DNA from: GCA-2794515 sp033763335
GTDB lineage: Bacteria > Chloroflexota > Anaerolineae > Aggregatilineales > Phototrophicaceae
Assembly (NCBI GenBank): GCA_033763335.1
Contig: JANRKU010000031.1
Coordinates: 6,977 to 70,976, forward strand
Reading direction: 5' to 3'
Length of the DNA: 64,000 bases
A program made the position numbers and the translations under genes. Under the pieces are notes generated by a model. It saw nothing but the letters and a program-made list of their open reading frames with translations, made no database searches and was not told the DNA's origin. The stretch's first letter is position 1. Every line of letters begins with the position of its first letter. Positions 7,479 to 16,792 of the stretch are shown piece after piece.

Positions 7479-10289
7479 TTACGTGGTTTTGACTGATTTG
7501 CGCCGTACAAAAAACCACTTATCGAATTCCACACCGAAAAAGGTCAATATGGCGAGTCCAAAACAGACAGCGAGTTCTGAGAGCGATAGTGGCACGGTAT
7601 AGAAGAAATCATTTGCAAATGGCGCATAGATGAGTACCAATTGCAACAATACCGTCCCACCGATGGACATCAGCATGAATTTATTGCCAAAAAAGCCGAT
7701 TTTGAAGATAGATTCCCGTTCAGAGCGAATCGCCATCGCATGACCCATTTGGGACAGCGTAAGTGTAGTGAAAATCATGGTACTCCACACGGTATTACGC
7801 GCATCATCCCCTGCTGGTGATGGCACAAGGAAAACCAGTGCCAACGATACGAATGCCACAATTAACCCCACACGGAGCAAGTAGCCACCCAATCCGCGTG
7901 CAAAAATGCCTTCTTTAGGGTTATGGGGTGGGCGTTTCATATTATTTGGCTCACCTTTTTCTACGCCCAATGCCAATGCTGGCAAACCATCTGTGACCAA
8001 ATTCATCCATAAAATTTGGATGGTATTCAAGGGGAGTGGTTTACCCGCTAATTGGGTGATGAATAGGGCTATCACCTCACCAATATTGCTGGCGAGGATG
8101 TATTTGATAAATTTGCGGACATTATCATAAATGGCGCGTCCCTCTTGGGCGGCATTGACGATAGTGGCAAAATTATCATCCAAAATAACCATATCAGAGG
8201 CTTCTTTGGTGACCGGTGTGCCTGTAATACCCATCGCCACACCAATATCGGCACGCTTTAACGCAGGCGCATCATTGACACCATCGCCTGTCATCGAGGC
8301 AATTTGACCGTTGGCTTGCAATGCTTGAACGATATTCAATTTGTGTTCAGGCGATACACGGGCATAAACCGAAATATCACGTACAGCGACTTCGAGTTGT
8401 GCTTGTGACATTTTCGTCAATTCAGCACCCGTGAGGATTTTATCCTCTTTGGTGATGCCCAATTCTTTGGCAATCGTGAGTGCTGTGAGGGGATGGTCGC
8501 CCGTAATCATCACGACGCGAATCCCTGCCTGATGACATTCTGCCACGGCTTGCTTCACTTCCATACGGGGCGGGTCAATCATGCCAATCATCCCCGCAAA
8601 AATCAGCCCCGTTTCGACTGTTTCTGGGGTATATTCGGCGGGCAATGTGGTCATCGGTTTAAGTGCCACACCCAACACCCGCAAGCCTTTGCTGGCGAGT
8701 TCATTGGTCTTGTCATTGATGCGCGTTAAATAATCGGGTGTGAGGGGTCTGACTTGACCATCATCCCATACGCGGTCACACACATCCACCATACCATCTA
8801 CCCCACCCTTCACGAAGGCGACATAAGGGGTATTCAAGTCCGTGATGATATTTTGCAGATAAGTAACACCTACCCCATTCGCTTTATAGGCGGGATTGAC
8901 CTCATGCACGGTTGCCATACGTTTGCGTTCCGATGAAAATGGCACTTCGCCAACACGCGGGAGCATATTTTCTAAATCATCTTTCCACATGGCAAAATGC
9001 GCCGCCGCCACCACCAATGCCGATTCTGTGGGGTCGCCCATCGCCCGCAATTCTTCTTTTGGGACATTCACCCGTTGCAACATGGCATCATTGCACAAAT
9101 CGGCACCTGCCAGCAATAAGGCTTCAGCTTGTGATGGGGTTTCAAACACATTGTGTTCTAGCGCCAGCAAGCCTTTGCTCTTTTGGGTGATTTCGGTCAC
9201 ATCATGGGTATGCCCCGCCACATCAATCACTTTGACGGTCATCTTATTTTCGGTGAGCGTGCCTGTTTTATCGGAACAAATCACCGTCACCGAGCCGAGT
9301 GTTTCTACGGCAGGCAATTTACGGATGAGCGCACGCCGCGCCAACATCCGTTTTGCGCCCAATGCCAAACACACCGTCACAACCGCAGGCAACCCTTCTG
9401 GCACAACTGCTACGGCAATAGCGACAGCCGCAAGAAAGGCTTGGTCAAGTGATATACCACGCAACAGCCCCAAAATGAGACCCACCGCCACAATGCCAAT
9501 CGCCAAAAAGAACAACACGCGCCCCAATTGTGCCATACGCCGTTGTAGCGGGGTTTTATCGTTATCCACTGCTTGAATCAGTTCTGCAATACGCCCCAAT
9601 TGGGTCTTCATACCCGTTTCGGTGACGATTGCCACCGCCCGCCCATTGGTGACAGATGTCCCCATAAAGACCATATTGTGCCTATCGGCAATCCCAATAT
9701 TTTCGCCTTTGAGTGTCTTGGTATTTTTTTCTACCGCATGAGATTCGCCCGTGAGCGAGGCTTCTTGTACCAAGAGGCTATTGGCTTCTATCAGGCGGGC
9801 ATCGGCAGGGATAATGCTACCCGCTTCGAGCAATACCACATCTCCCGGGACGAGCAGTTCAGGGTCTATATCGGCAGGGTTGCCATTGCGACGCACACGA
9901 ACCGATGGGGCAGACATTTTCTTGAGCGCCGCCATCGCTTTTTCGGCACGATATTCTTGTGATACGCCCAAAATGGCGTTGACGGTGACAATGGCGCTGA
10001 TGGCAAATACACTTTTCCACTCACCTAAAAAGCCAGAAATCACCGCCGCCCCAATGAGGATGAGGACAAGCGGGTCTGTCAGTTGTTGGATGAGTAATTC
10101 AAGTGGCGTAGCTGTGCCTTTTTCGATGAGTTCATTTTTGCCATATTTGGTAATACGCGCTTGTGCTTCTCCATCGGATAAACCTTGTTCAACCGTAACC
10201 GTTAAAGATTGTGTGAGTTGCGGAATATCGAGGGTGTGCCACAAAATAGGTGGTGCAGAAAGGTTTTCGGGTTGCTTAGGTGTGGACAT
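7479..10289 (-). CDS. Ca2+-type (P2A-like) cation-transporting P-type ATPase
   Basis: A protein of 936 residues from the ATG at 10289. A longer frame to 10376 would add 29 atypical residues with no spaced ribosome site. Domains: cation ATPase N-domain, actuator motif TGES (180-183), M4 motif PEGLP (297-301), phosphorylation site DKTGT (D340), hinge TGDGVNDAP, and a C-terminal multi-helix transporter domain. PEGLP together with NLVTDG in the C-terminal membrane region is typical of SERCA/PMR1-type Ca2+ (or Mn2+) pumps. Expected role: ATP-driven export of Ca2+ from the cytoplasm. Ion specificity is inferred from motifs only. A terminator follows. Confidence 0.94.
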   Translation of the reverse strand: MSTPKQPENLSAPPILWHTLDIPQLTQSLTVTVEQGLSDGEAQARITKYGKNELIEKGTATPLELLIQQLTDPLVLILIGAAVISGFLGEWKSVFAISAIVTVNAILGVSQEYRAEKAMAALKKMSAPSVRVRRNGNPADIDPELLVPGDVVLLEAGSIIPADARLIEANSLLVQEASLTGESHAVEKNTKTLKGENIGIADRHNMVFMGTSVTNGRAVAIVTETGMKTQLGRIAELIQAVDNDKTPLQRRMAQLGRVLFFLAIGIVAVGLILGLLRGISLDQAFLAAVAIAVAVVPEGLPAVVTVCLALGAKRMLARRALIRKLPAVETLGSVTVICSDKTGTLTENKMTVKVIDVAGHTHDVTEITQKSKGLLALEHNVFETPSQAEALLLAGADLCNDAMLQRVNVPKEELRAMGDPTESALVVAAAHFAMWKDDLENMLPRVGEVPFSSERKRMATVHEVNPAYKANGVGVTYLQNIITDLNTPYVAFVKGGVDGMVDVCDRVWDDGQVRPLTPDYLTRINDKTNELASKGLRVLGVALKPMTTLPAEYTPETVETGLIFAGMIGMIDPPRMEVKQAVAECHQAGIRVVMITGDHPLTALTIAKELGITKEDKILTGAELTKMSQAQLEVAVRDISVYARVSPEHKLNIVQALQANGQIASMTGDGVNDAPALKRADIGVAMGITGTPVTKEASDMVILDDNFATIVNAAQEGRAIYDNVRKFIKYILASNIGEVIALFITQLAGKPLPLNTIQILWMNLVTDGLPALALGVEKGEPNNMKRPPHNPKEGIFARGLGGYLLRVGLIVAFVSLALVFLVPSPAGDDARNTVWSTMIFTTLTLSQMGHAMAIRSERESIFKIGFFGNKFMLMSIGGTVLLQLVLIYAPFANDFFYTVPLSLSELAVCFGLAILTFFGVEFDKWFFVRRKSVKTT

Positions 10290-10631
10290 AGATGAATTTT
10301 TTCTCGCTTTTTTATAAAAATTTGACTGAGGGCTATTTTTCCATTTTATGGTGTAGAAAACAAAACATCCCCCCAAATATGAGGGGCTATTTTGTATATT
10401 TTCTATACTGGCGTTAATGATTCACATCTGGGTCTAAAATCGCATATCTATACGACACTCGTAGAGAAAGCGCCATCTTCTAAAACACGCAGAAGCAAAG
10501 TTAGCGATATAATAAAGAGTAGCGCCATAATTATTTGTGATAATCCTCAAACAAGTAGGACTATCAACCAGATTATAGCCGTGTGTTATGGTACATTTCA
10601 ATCACAATTGAGCTAAAAGGGTGAGTGTGCG
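10290..10631. other. Intergenic region between divergent genes
   Basis: About 340 bases separating the minus-strand ATPase from the plus-strand CAP/beta-lactamase gene. A 74-codon frame (10392-10616) lacks a ribosome site and recognisable sequence, so I do not call it. A TATAAT at 10508-10513 could be a -10 box for the downstream gene, but no matching -35 is visible. Confidence 0.5.
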
Positions 10632-12659
10632 ATGAATTTTATGCGAAAAATAGGGTATTTGGTAATCGTTTTTATGCTGATGGGTGGCGTTGTTGGGTCA
10701 AGCTCTGCCCAAAGCACCGCAGATGGCTATCGTGCCAGTTTATTCATCGGTATCAACAATGCGCGTGAAACCAATGGAAAAACAGCATTACTCGCCAACG
10801 ATACATTATCACAGGTCGCCCAAAGTAGCATTGAATCGGTAGCAAGCGTCAATGATTATACGGTGGTCTCTACCGATACTGTAGATGATTTGCTAGAGAG
10901 GGAAAATTATAGCTATGGCACATTTTGGTATGCGATGCACTCGTATGTTAGCACATCCGAAGACGCTGTCGACTTGTGGATGATTAATTATCGTGATGAA
11001 ATTTTGTCTGATGAATATACCGAATTGGGCGTGGGGTATGCCGAAAATCGGTTTGGTGATAAATACTTTATGATACTACTGGCAAAACCGGGTGAATCGG
11101 TCTTACCGACTACCATGCCTCCCGCGTGTGCCAATCCCATCACCCCTTATCCGATTGCAGGACAAGACCTTACCCCATTGGAATCACCAGAACGGGTAGC
11201 AAAAATACGTGTCCTCACCGATTTATACGATTCATTGGTACAAAACTGGCTCAATGATGCCCTTGTCCCTGGGGCAGTTATCGGCTTGATTGATGAAGGT
11301 GAATTTGTCTGGGTAAAAGCCTATGGGTATAGTGATGCCAGCACCTATGCCCCCATGACCACCGATATGATTTTTGGGGTGGCATCTTTTTCTAAGCCCA
11401 TCGCTAGTGTTGCGACCATGCAACTCTATGAACGCGGACTCATCACGCTGGATATGCCTGTCTTTGAGACAGTGACGACATGGCAACCTGTCACCGATTA
11501 TGATATTTTCAATATCACCCCTTATACGTTGATGAGCCACACGGCAGGCTTCCCCACCGCCAATTCACCCATTTTCAGAGAAAATTATTCGCCCATGCCC
11601 ACCCTCATTGATAGCCTCAATGGGATGGGGCGCAGAGGGCGGGCTGTGACGTTAGAAACACCCGTAGGACGCAGATTTGCCTATTCCAATGCGGGCTATA
11701 GCGTGTTGCAATTATTTTTAGAAACGGTCACGGGCGAACCTTTTGCAGATTACACCCGTTGCAATATCTTTGAGCCACTCGGCATGACCATGAGTGATTT
11801 TTATCTGCGCCCCGATATTCAAGCCTTGCACGCAGTTGGACATGATGAAGAAGGCGACCCCATGCCCGAATTTCAGATGATGGCAGATTTAGCGCCTGCG
11901 GGGTTGCATACCAACGTGCCAGATTTTTCGCGCTGGTTGGTATCACTCCTCGCAGACCCCGCCACGCCCAATATCCTCTCACATGAGAGCATCACCCTAA
12001 TGATGTCACCCGCAGATAAAACCGATGGGCAATATGGACTGGGATTTTATTTGACCAATTGGCAAGGCGAAATTATCCCCAACCACACAGGGTCTACGCC
12101 CGGTTTTCGGTCGTATTTCCAAATTTTGCCCAATCAGCGCCATGCCATTGTCGTCCTCACCAATAGCAGTAATGGCGAGGTATTTAATAACCGTGTGGTG
12201 GGGCAATGGCTACAATGGCTCAAATCATTGGGCGAGATTAAAGGCACGAGTGCGGAGCAATTAGAACTCGACCGTCAAGCCAATATCACCCAACTGATTC
12301 AACTCATCAATGAAGAACGCGCCAAAAATGACTTAGCTCCCTTGCTCACCAACGAATATATCATGCGTGATGCCCAATCCAATAGCCAAATGATGGCGGC
12401 GACTGATGCTGTGGAAGGGCATGATTTGGGTGGTTTTGCAGACCGCATGACATCGCTCAATTATGGCTTTGATTATTTTTATTATTGGGCGGCGTATGGC
12501 TCACAACTGGATGCACAAGGGGCTTTTGATATTTGGCGTGATGATGAAGAGACCTTCGCCCAGTTATTTTTGGATGAGACCTTCGATGAAATTGGTATCG
12601 GCATGAGTACATCGGGCAGTGGGGTCAATTATTATGCGGTGTTGATTGTAAGGCGATAA
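10632..12659 (+). CDS. Secreted CAP - class C beta-lactamase-like serine hydrolase - CAP fusion
   Basis: A protein of 675 residues with a signal peptide ending near SSAQ (residue 27). Residues about 30-155 resemble a CAP/SCP domain. Residues about 195-525 form a beta-lactamase/D-aminopeptidase-type serine hydrolase with SxxK (S252-F-S-K255), YSN (351-353) and HTG (485-487). Residues about 545-675 form a second CAP-like domain beginning LIQLINEERAKNDLAPL. Class C-like hydrolases include esterases and peptidases; CAP domains are extracellular and often bind lipids or cell walls. True beta-lactam hydrolysis is not implied. The ATG has AAGGGTGAG upstream. A perfect 28-bp palindrome lies after the stop. 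Confidence 0.9.
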   Translation: MNFMRKIGYLVIVFMLMGGVVGSSSAQSTADGYRASLFIGINNARETNGKTALLANDTLSQVAQSSIESVASVNDYTVVSTDTVDDLLERENYSYGTFWYAMHSYVSTSEDAVDLWMINYRDEILSDEYTELGVGYAENRFGDKYFMILLAKPGESVLPTTMPPACANPITPYPIAGQDLTPLESPERVAKIRVLTDLYDSLVQNWLNDALVPGAVIGLIDEGEFVWVKAYGYSDASTYAPMTTDMIFGVASFSKPIASVATMQLYERGLITLDMPVFETVTTWQPVTDYDIFNITPYTLMSHTAGFPTANSPIFRENYSPMPTLIDSLNGMGRRGRAVTLETPVGRRFAYSNAGYSVLQLFLETVTGEPFADYTRCNIFEPLGMTMSDFYLRPDIQALHAVGHDEEGDPMPEFQMMADLAPAGLHTNVPDFSRWLVSLLADPATPNILSHESITLMMSPADKTDGQYGLGFYLTNWQGEIIPNHTGSTPGFRSYFQILPNQRHAIVVLTNSSNGEVFNNRVVGQWLQWLKSLGEIKGTSAEQLELDRQANITQLIQLINEERAKNDLAPLLTNEYIMRDAQSNSQMMAATDAVEGHDLGGFADRMTSLNYGFDYFYYWAAYGSQLDAQGAFDIWRDDEETFAQLFLDETFDEIGIGMSTSGSGVNYYAVLIVRR

Positions 12660-12687
12660 ACCACGCCACAAAAAACGACCTATGCGC

Positions 12688-12715
12688 GTAAGGGCGCAAC
12701 ATGTTGCGCCCTTAC
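12688..12715. repeat. Perfect 28-bp intergenic palindrome, family A
   Basis: Two 14-bp arms, left arm GTAAGGGCGCAACA, with no loop. The core GGGCGCAACATGTTGCGCCC recurs in intergenic gaps at 15.6, 33.2 (one arm degenerate) and 46.3 kb. Confidence 0.95.
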
Positions 12716-12759
12716 AAAACCTACCCCTTCTATCTATCAACACGATTTGACTGATGGGT

Positions 12760-12765
12760 TATAAT
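12760..12765 (+). promoter_or_regulatory. Probable -10 box upstream of the helicase gene
   Basis: TATAAT 39 nt before the helicase ATG. No convincing -35 at 16-18 bp, so confidence is moderate. Confidence 0.45.
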
Positions 12766-12803
12766 ATCCTTAGCACGATTTTTCGCATATAAGGATTTTT
12801 CCT

Positions 12804-15074
12804 ATGAACGACTTGTTTCGTCCCAGACCGCACCAAGCCGAAATTCTAAAATATACCAGTGGACGCATGGGCATTTCTGCCGTCCCCGGTAGTGGCAAAA
12901 CGCGCACCCTCGCACAATTGGCGGCAAAACTCATCCAGAGCAAAAAATTGGCAGATGACCAAGAAGTCCTCATTGTGACGCTGGTCAATTCTGCTGTGAC
13001 CAATTTTAAGAGCCAAATTGATGCGCTGATGAATCAGAAAGGGGCGCTGGCGGGGTTTGGGTATCGTGTCCGTACCCTACACGGACTGGCTAACGATATT
13101 GTGCGCGAAAAAGCGCACTTACTCGGCATGGCAGATAGTTTCACCATCCTCGATGAGCGCGATTCGTTGGGCATTATCACCGATGCCGTTGAAGCATGGT
13201 GCAAAGGACATCCACAAGGCGGGAGTGAATATTTCTTGCCCGATTTATCTGATGACCGCGTGGCGTATTTGCTCATCAACGAATGGCAACGAGACGCAGT
13301 TGGCTTGGCGACCAATTTCATCAAACAGGCAAAAGATTGGCGTATCACGCCAGAGACACTCCGCCAAAAATTAGATAATTTCCCACAAAAATTGCCCTTA
13401 GCCGAAATGTGCCATGCGGTATATGTCAATTATCAACGGAGTTTGGCATATCGGGGTGCGGTAGATTTTCAAGACCTCATCAGCTATGCGCTGACCCTGC
13501 TGGAAAATCATCCGACTTATTTGGATATTTTACGAAAAAAATTCCCCTATATCCTCGAAGATGAGGCACAAGATAGCAGTGAATTGCAACAATCTATTTT
13601 GGAATTGCTGGTGGGCAAAAAAGGCAATTGGGTGCGCGTGGGCGACCCCAATCAGGCGATTTATGAGACCTTCACCACCGCCAATCCTGACCATCTGGTA
13701 AATTTTATCAACAGCAAAGGCGTGACCAAGCGCGAATTACCACAATCGGGGCGCTCTACCAAAGCGATTATTGACCTCGCCAATTTTCTCATTCAATGGT
13801 CACGGGAAAAGCATCCTGTAGAAGCGATACGGGTCAAACAACCGCTCAAATTACCCCTCATCCAAATCACCGCGCCCGATGACCCCCAACCCAACCCACC
13901 GAATAATCCCGCGCAGGTGATTATTTATCCAGAACCGCTACGGGCAGATACCCAAAAAGATGATGAAATAGATGCAGTGGTGGCATCGCTCAAACGGTGG
14001 TTGCCCCAAAATACCGATAAAACGGTGGCGGTACTCGTCCCCAAAAATGAGCGCGGGGGCAAATTTGTTTTGGCGCTCAAAAAAGCAGGGTTGCCTGTGG
14101 TGGAATTACTCCGCAATACGACCACCACCCGCGAAACAGCAGGCGCACTCTCCTTTATATTAGATGCCCTCGCCCACCCTGATGCGGGCAAAGCATTAGG
14201 CAATGCCTTCCGTGTGTGGCGACGTGATGACCGTGATAATGAGCCTGATAATGCCCGTAATGAGGCGATTATCAAGGTATTGAATGAGTGCCATCAATTA
14301 GAAGATTATCTCTATCCGATGGGAGAAGATTGGCTGGGGAGCGAATCGGTGGGGGCGCTATTCGCTGAAATTGAGAGCGCACGCGATTTGTTGATTGGCT
14401 ATAAAAACATCATGCGCCGTTGGCAAGAAGCGATTGTGTTGCCCATTGACCAATTGGTCGTGACGATTGCGGGGGAACTCTTTGCCACTGCCACCGATTT
14501 AGCCATCGCGCATACCTTGGCATTGCACCTCAAGCGACAAAGTGGGTTAAATCCCCATTGGCGGATTAGTGAATTTGTGGCGGAACTCCGCGCTATCGCT
14601 CAAAACAAGCGGAATATCGCCAACTTGCCCGAAGAAGGCGAAGAATATCAGGCAGATAATTATAAGGGTGTGGTCACAGTTGCCACCATGCACAAGGCAA
14701 AAGGCTTGGAGTGGGATAGGGTCTATTTGACCTCGCTGAACACCTACGATTTCCCCGCCGCTTTCATCGAAGATAATTATATGGGCGAATCGTGGTATGT
14801 GCGCGATAAACTGAATTTGAGCGAAGAGGCATTACAGCAGTTGCGGTGCATCAGAGACGATATCCCCTATGAAGAGGGTATTGGCACATCACGCGGACGG
14901 ATTAATTATTCCGCCGAGCGCCTGCGCTTATTGTATGTGGGCATCACCCGCGCCAGACGGGAACTCATTTTATTGTGGAATACGGGCAGAAAAGGCGATT
15001 TGCGCCCATCAGTGGCATTTGAGGCATTGCGAACATTTTGGGAAACCCAGATGAGCGAAAGTGAATCCTTATGA
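12804..15074 (+). CDS. UvrD/Rep-family superfamily 1 DNA helicase
   Basis: A protein of 756 residues with the SF1A motif series in order. Motif I is AVPGSGKTRT (GSGKT at 29-33), motif II EDEAQD, motif III GDPNQAIYETF, motif IV region SGRSTKAI, motif V TMHKAKGLEWDRVYL and motif VI LRLLYVGITRARREL. These are ATP-dependent 3'-5' DNA translocases used in repair, replication restart or phage defence. The ATG has AAGGA upstream. The stop overlaps the start of a Uma2-family nuclease gene in an ATGA junction, so the two are probably made together, and this context differs from stand-alone PcrA/UvrD. The C-terminal region is shorter than PcrA's. Confidence 0.94.
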   Translation: MNDLFRPRPHQAEILKYTSGRMGISAVPGSGKTRTLAQLAAKLIQSKKLADDQEVLIVTLVNSAVTNFKSQIDALMNQKGALAGFGYRVRTLHGLANDIVREKAHLLGMADSFTILDERDSLGIITDAVEAWCKGHPQGGSEYFLPDLSDDRVAYLLINEWQRDAVGLATNFIKQAKDWRITPETLRQKLDNFPQKLPLAEMCHAVYVNYQRSLAYRGAVDFQDLISYALTLLENHPTYLDILRKKFPYILEDEAQDSSELQQSILELLVGKKGNWVRVGDPNQAIYETFTTANPDHLVNFINSKGVTKRELPQSGRSTKAIIDLANFLIQWSREKHPVEAIRVKQPLKLPLIQITAPDDPQPNPPNNPAQVIIYPEPLRADTQKDDEIDAVVASLKRWLPQNTDKTVAVLVPKNERGGKFVLALKKAGLPVVELLRNTTTTRETAGALSFILDALAHPDAGKALGNAFRVWRRDDRDNEPDNARNEAIIKVLNECHQLEDYLYPMGEDWLGSESVGALFAEIESARDLLIGYKNIMRRWQEAIVLPIDQLVVTIAGELFATATDLAIAHTLALHLKRQSGLNPHWRISEFVAELRAIAQNKRNIANLPEEGEEYQADNYKGVVTVATMHKAKGLEWDRVYLTSLNTYDFPAAFIEDNYMGESWYVRDKLNLSEEALQQLRCIRDDIPYEEGIGTSRGRINYSAERLRLLYVGITRARRELILLWNTGRKGDLRPSVAFEALRTFWETQMSESESL

Positions 15075-15601
15075 CCGTAGAAGAATTTGACCAATGGATT
15101 GTGCAACAAGAGGACAATTATGAATATGTTGGTGGCGAAATATCCTCTATTTTAGCGAGTCATCACGCATCATGTATCGCCGCCACAACCTTACTTTTCA
15201 TCGGGCAATTTGTGATGAAATATCGCTTAGGACGTGTCACAGGCGCGGCGGGCGGTTATAAAATTGCGAGTGAACGCTACATGCCTGATGTGGCGTTTAT
15301 TTCGTATGCCAAACAACCGAATACATCCACAGAACCGTTTTTATCCAATACACCGAATTTGGCGATAGAAGTCATATCGAATTTGGATATTTCACAGGAA
15401 CAAAAACGGTTGCGTATCAAATTGACTAATTATCTGTTAGAAGGTGTGACTGTTTGGGTCATTAATCCAGAGACACAACAGGTCGAAATTCATCGCAATG
15501 ACCACCCTGTAGAGATTATCGGCAAAACAGGAATCATTCATGGATATGATGTGTTGCCCAATTTTGAACTGGCGGTAAAAGATATTTTTGAGGAAGAATA
15601 A
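15071..15601 (+). CDS. Uma2-family (DUF820) PD-(D/E)XK nuclease-like protein
   Basis: A protein of 176 residues that overlaps the helicase stop by 4 nt (ATGA). It shows the Uma2 pattern: an N-terminal YEYVGGEI, MPDVAFIS carrying the catalytic-type Asp, LAIEVIS carrying the Glu, then a helix with K..NYLLEGVTVWVINP. The fold is that of restriction-type endonucleases. Family function is poorly known; members are abundant in Cyanobacteria and Chloroflexota. The usual Asp in WVIDP is Asn here. Coupling with a helicase hints at a joint DNA-processing role, but that is inference. A family A palindrome follows the stop. Confidence 0.88.
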   Translation: MTVEEFDQWIVQQEDNYEYVGGEISSILASHHASCIAATTLLFIGQFVMKYRLGRVTGAAGGYKIASERYMPDVAFISYAKQPNTSTEPFLSNTPNLAIEVISNLDISQEQKRLRIKLTNYLLEGVTVWVINPETQQVEIHRNDHPVEIIGKTGIIHGYDVLPNFELAVKDIFEEE

Positions 15602-15609
15602 ATTAAGAT

Positions 15610-15633
15610 GTAAGGGCGCAACATGTTGCGCCC
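15610..15633. repeat. Family A palindrome, second copy
   Basis: The 20-bp perfect core (15614-15633) is the same as at 12.7 kb, with the left GTAA extension kept and the right TTAC lost. It sits between the convergent Uma2 and YceI-like genes. Confidence 0.92.
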
Positions 15634-15657
15634 AAAATGCTTATATCAACATAAACC

Positions 15658-16569
15658 TTATGCGTCCACTTTGGTCGCTACAAAGTCAATGAACAAATCC
15701 ACTTCATCCGCCACATTCGCAATAAATGGTGCAGAGGGAATCCGCAAATTAAAATCGGGGTAGTTCACTTGTGCCACACCGCTCCCAACCAGCCGTGTTT
15801 CCGATTCTACCGTGAGGGTAATTTGGAAGGTCACAGGGTTGGTGGTATCTACAAGGGTTAAATCACCTGTGAGCGAAAAGGTGATGCTATCGCCAACTGC
15901 CACAGGGCTGGTGGGCAATCCAGAAATATCAGTGGGGACAAACCGCGCAAATTGATATTCATCCACAGATGATTGCAAAATACGCCCGCGAATGGCATTA
16001 TCACGGTTGCCGTTATCTGTGCGTAGAGTACGCAGGTCAATGACAATTTCGCCCACTTGTGAGGTGTTGGGACTGGCAAAATCTACCACAATATCACCTG
16101 CCACCTGATTGGTCGCGCCAACCACGGTGAATGGTGCGCCGTTCAATTCTTCATAAATATTGAAGCGCACTTCTGATTCATCTTGGCTGATGCGGAATAA
16201 AAGCCGTTCAGATACGGCAACAACGGGTTCTGGTGTGGCTTCAACAACCACAGGGGTTTCTAATGGTTTTTCTGTCGCTTCTGCCACTGTGTCTTCTTCT
16301 AAATTACGGGTTTGTGCTTGTGATGTTGGTGTGATGGCAACTTGGGTGCTGAGTGCCGAGACTTGTGCCTGTAGCCGTTCATTTTCTTCTTGCAATTGGC
16401 TATAAGAGATGGTGGGGGCAACATTGGGGTCTAATGTGGGGGCGCTGACTGTGCCATCCGATTCACCACTGCCCGCAAACAACGCATTGGACAGCAAAAA
16501 TCCGCTTCCCAGACCAACCCCGATTAAAACCATTGCACCGATGATGAGCGCGATGGGATTCAATTTCAT
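15658..16569 (-). CDS. Membrane-anchored YceI-domain protein
   Basis: A protein of 303 residues. An N-terminal membrane segment (about residues 7-30) is followed by a Pro/Thr-rich linker containing a short coiled coil (SYSQLQEENERLQAQVSALS) and a further low-complexity linker. A YceI-like lipocalin-fold domain follows, from about residue 123, with the pattern SEVRFNIYEELNG...V.G.T.QV.G.IVVDF, LRTDNGNRDNAIRG and PVTFQITLTV. YceI proteins bind isoprenoid or other amphipathic molecules. The domain would sit outside the membrane. It is a single gene; the adjacent sugar-binding protein gene is divergent. Confidence 0.9.
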   Translation of the reverse strand: MKLNPIALIIGAMVLIGVGLGSGFLLSNALFAGSGESDGTVSAPTLDPNVAPTISYSQLQEENERLQAQVSALSTQVAITPTSQAQTRNLEEDTVAEATEKPLETPVVVEATPEPVVAVSERLLFRISQDESEVRFNIYEELNGAPFTVVGATNQVAGDIVVDFASPNTSQVGEIVIDLRTLRTDNGNRDNAIRGRILQSSVDEYQFARFVPTDISGLPTSPVAVGDSITFSLTGDLTLVDTTNPVTFQITLTVESETRLVGSGVAQVNYPDFNLRIPSAPFIANVADEVDLFIDFVATKVDA

Positions 16570-16741
16570 AAGATAAACTCCTTGTCACTACAAATCGAAA
16601 GACGTGCTGTGAAATATGGGGCAATGTTACAAAGAAAGTGTAAAAAATGTGTAACATAGGCGCATATATTCATCAAATTATTATCATTTGTGAATTTTTT
16701 CTGAAAAAGTAGCCTTTTTTTCTGGGATGTTAAGAGCAGAG

Positions 16742-16750
16742 TGCTATACT
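16742..16750 (+). promoter_or_regulatory. Extended -10 promoter of the sugar-binding protein gene
   Basis: TGC followed by TATACT (16745-16750), 42 nt upstream of the ATG. The upstream sequence is T-rich but has no clear -35. The same TGC-TATACT form occurs before the DUF4268 gene. Confidence 0.6.
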
Positions 16751-16792
16751 AGGTACAATTCAATGAATTTTTTGTAAAAAGGAGCAAACCTC

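Noticed and set aside
8896..9576. 226-codon open frame antisense to the P-type ATPase
   Set aside because: It mirrors the codon pattern of the real gene on the other strand and has Ser/Thr-rich composition typical of a shadow frame.
7479..10376. Longer start for the first P-type ATPase
   Set aside because: The extra 29 residues are atypical for the family and the ATG is directly abutted by a G-run without spacing.
10392..10616. 74-codon open frame upstream of the CAP/beta-lactamase gene
   Set aside because: No ribosome site, no recognisable domain, low-complexity start; better explained as intergenic sequence.
12688..12715. Family A palindromes as ordinary intrinsic terminators
   Set aside because: They have no loop and no U-tract, occur in different gene orientations and share sequence beyond what termination needs.
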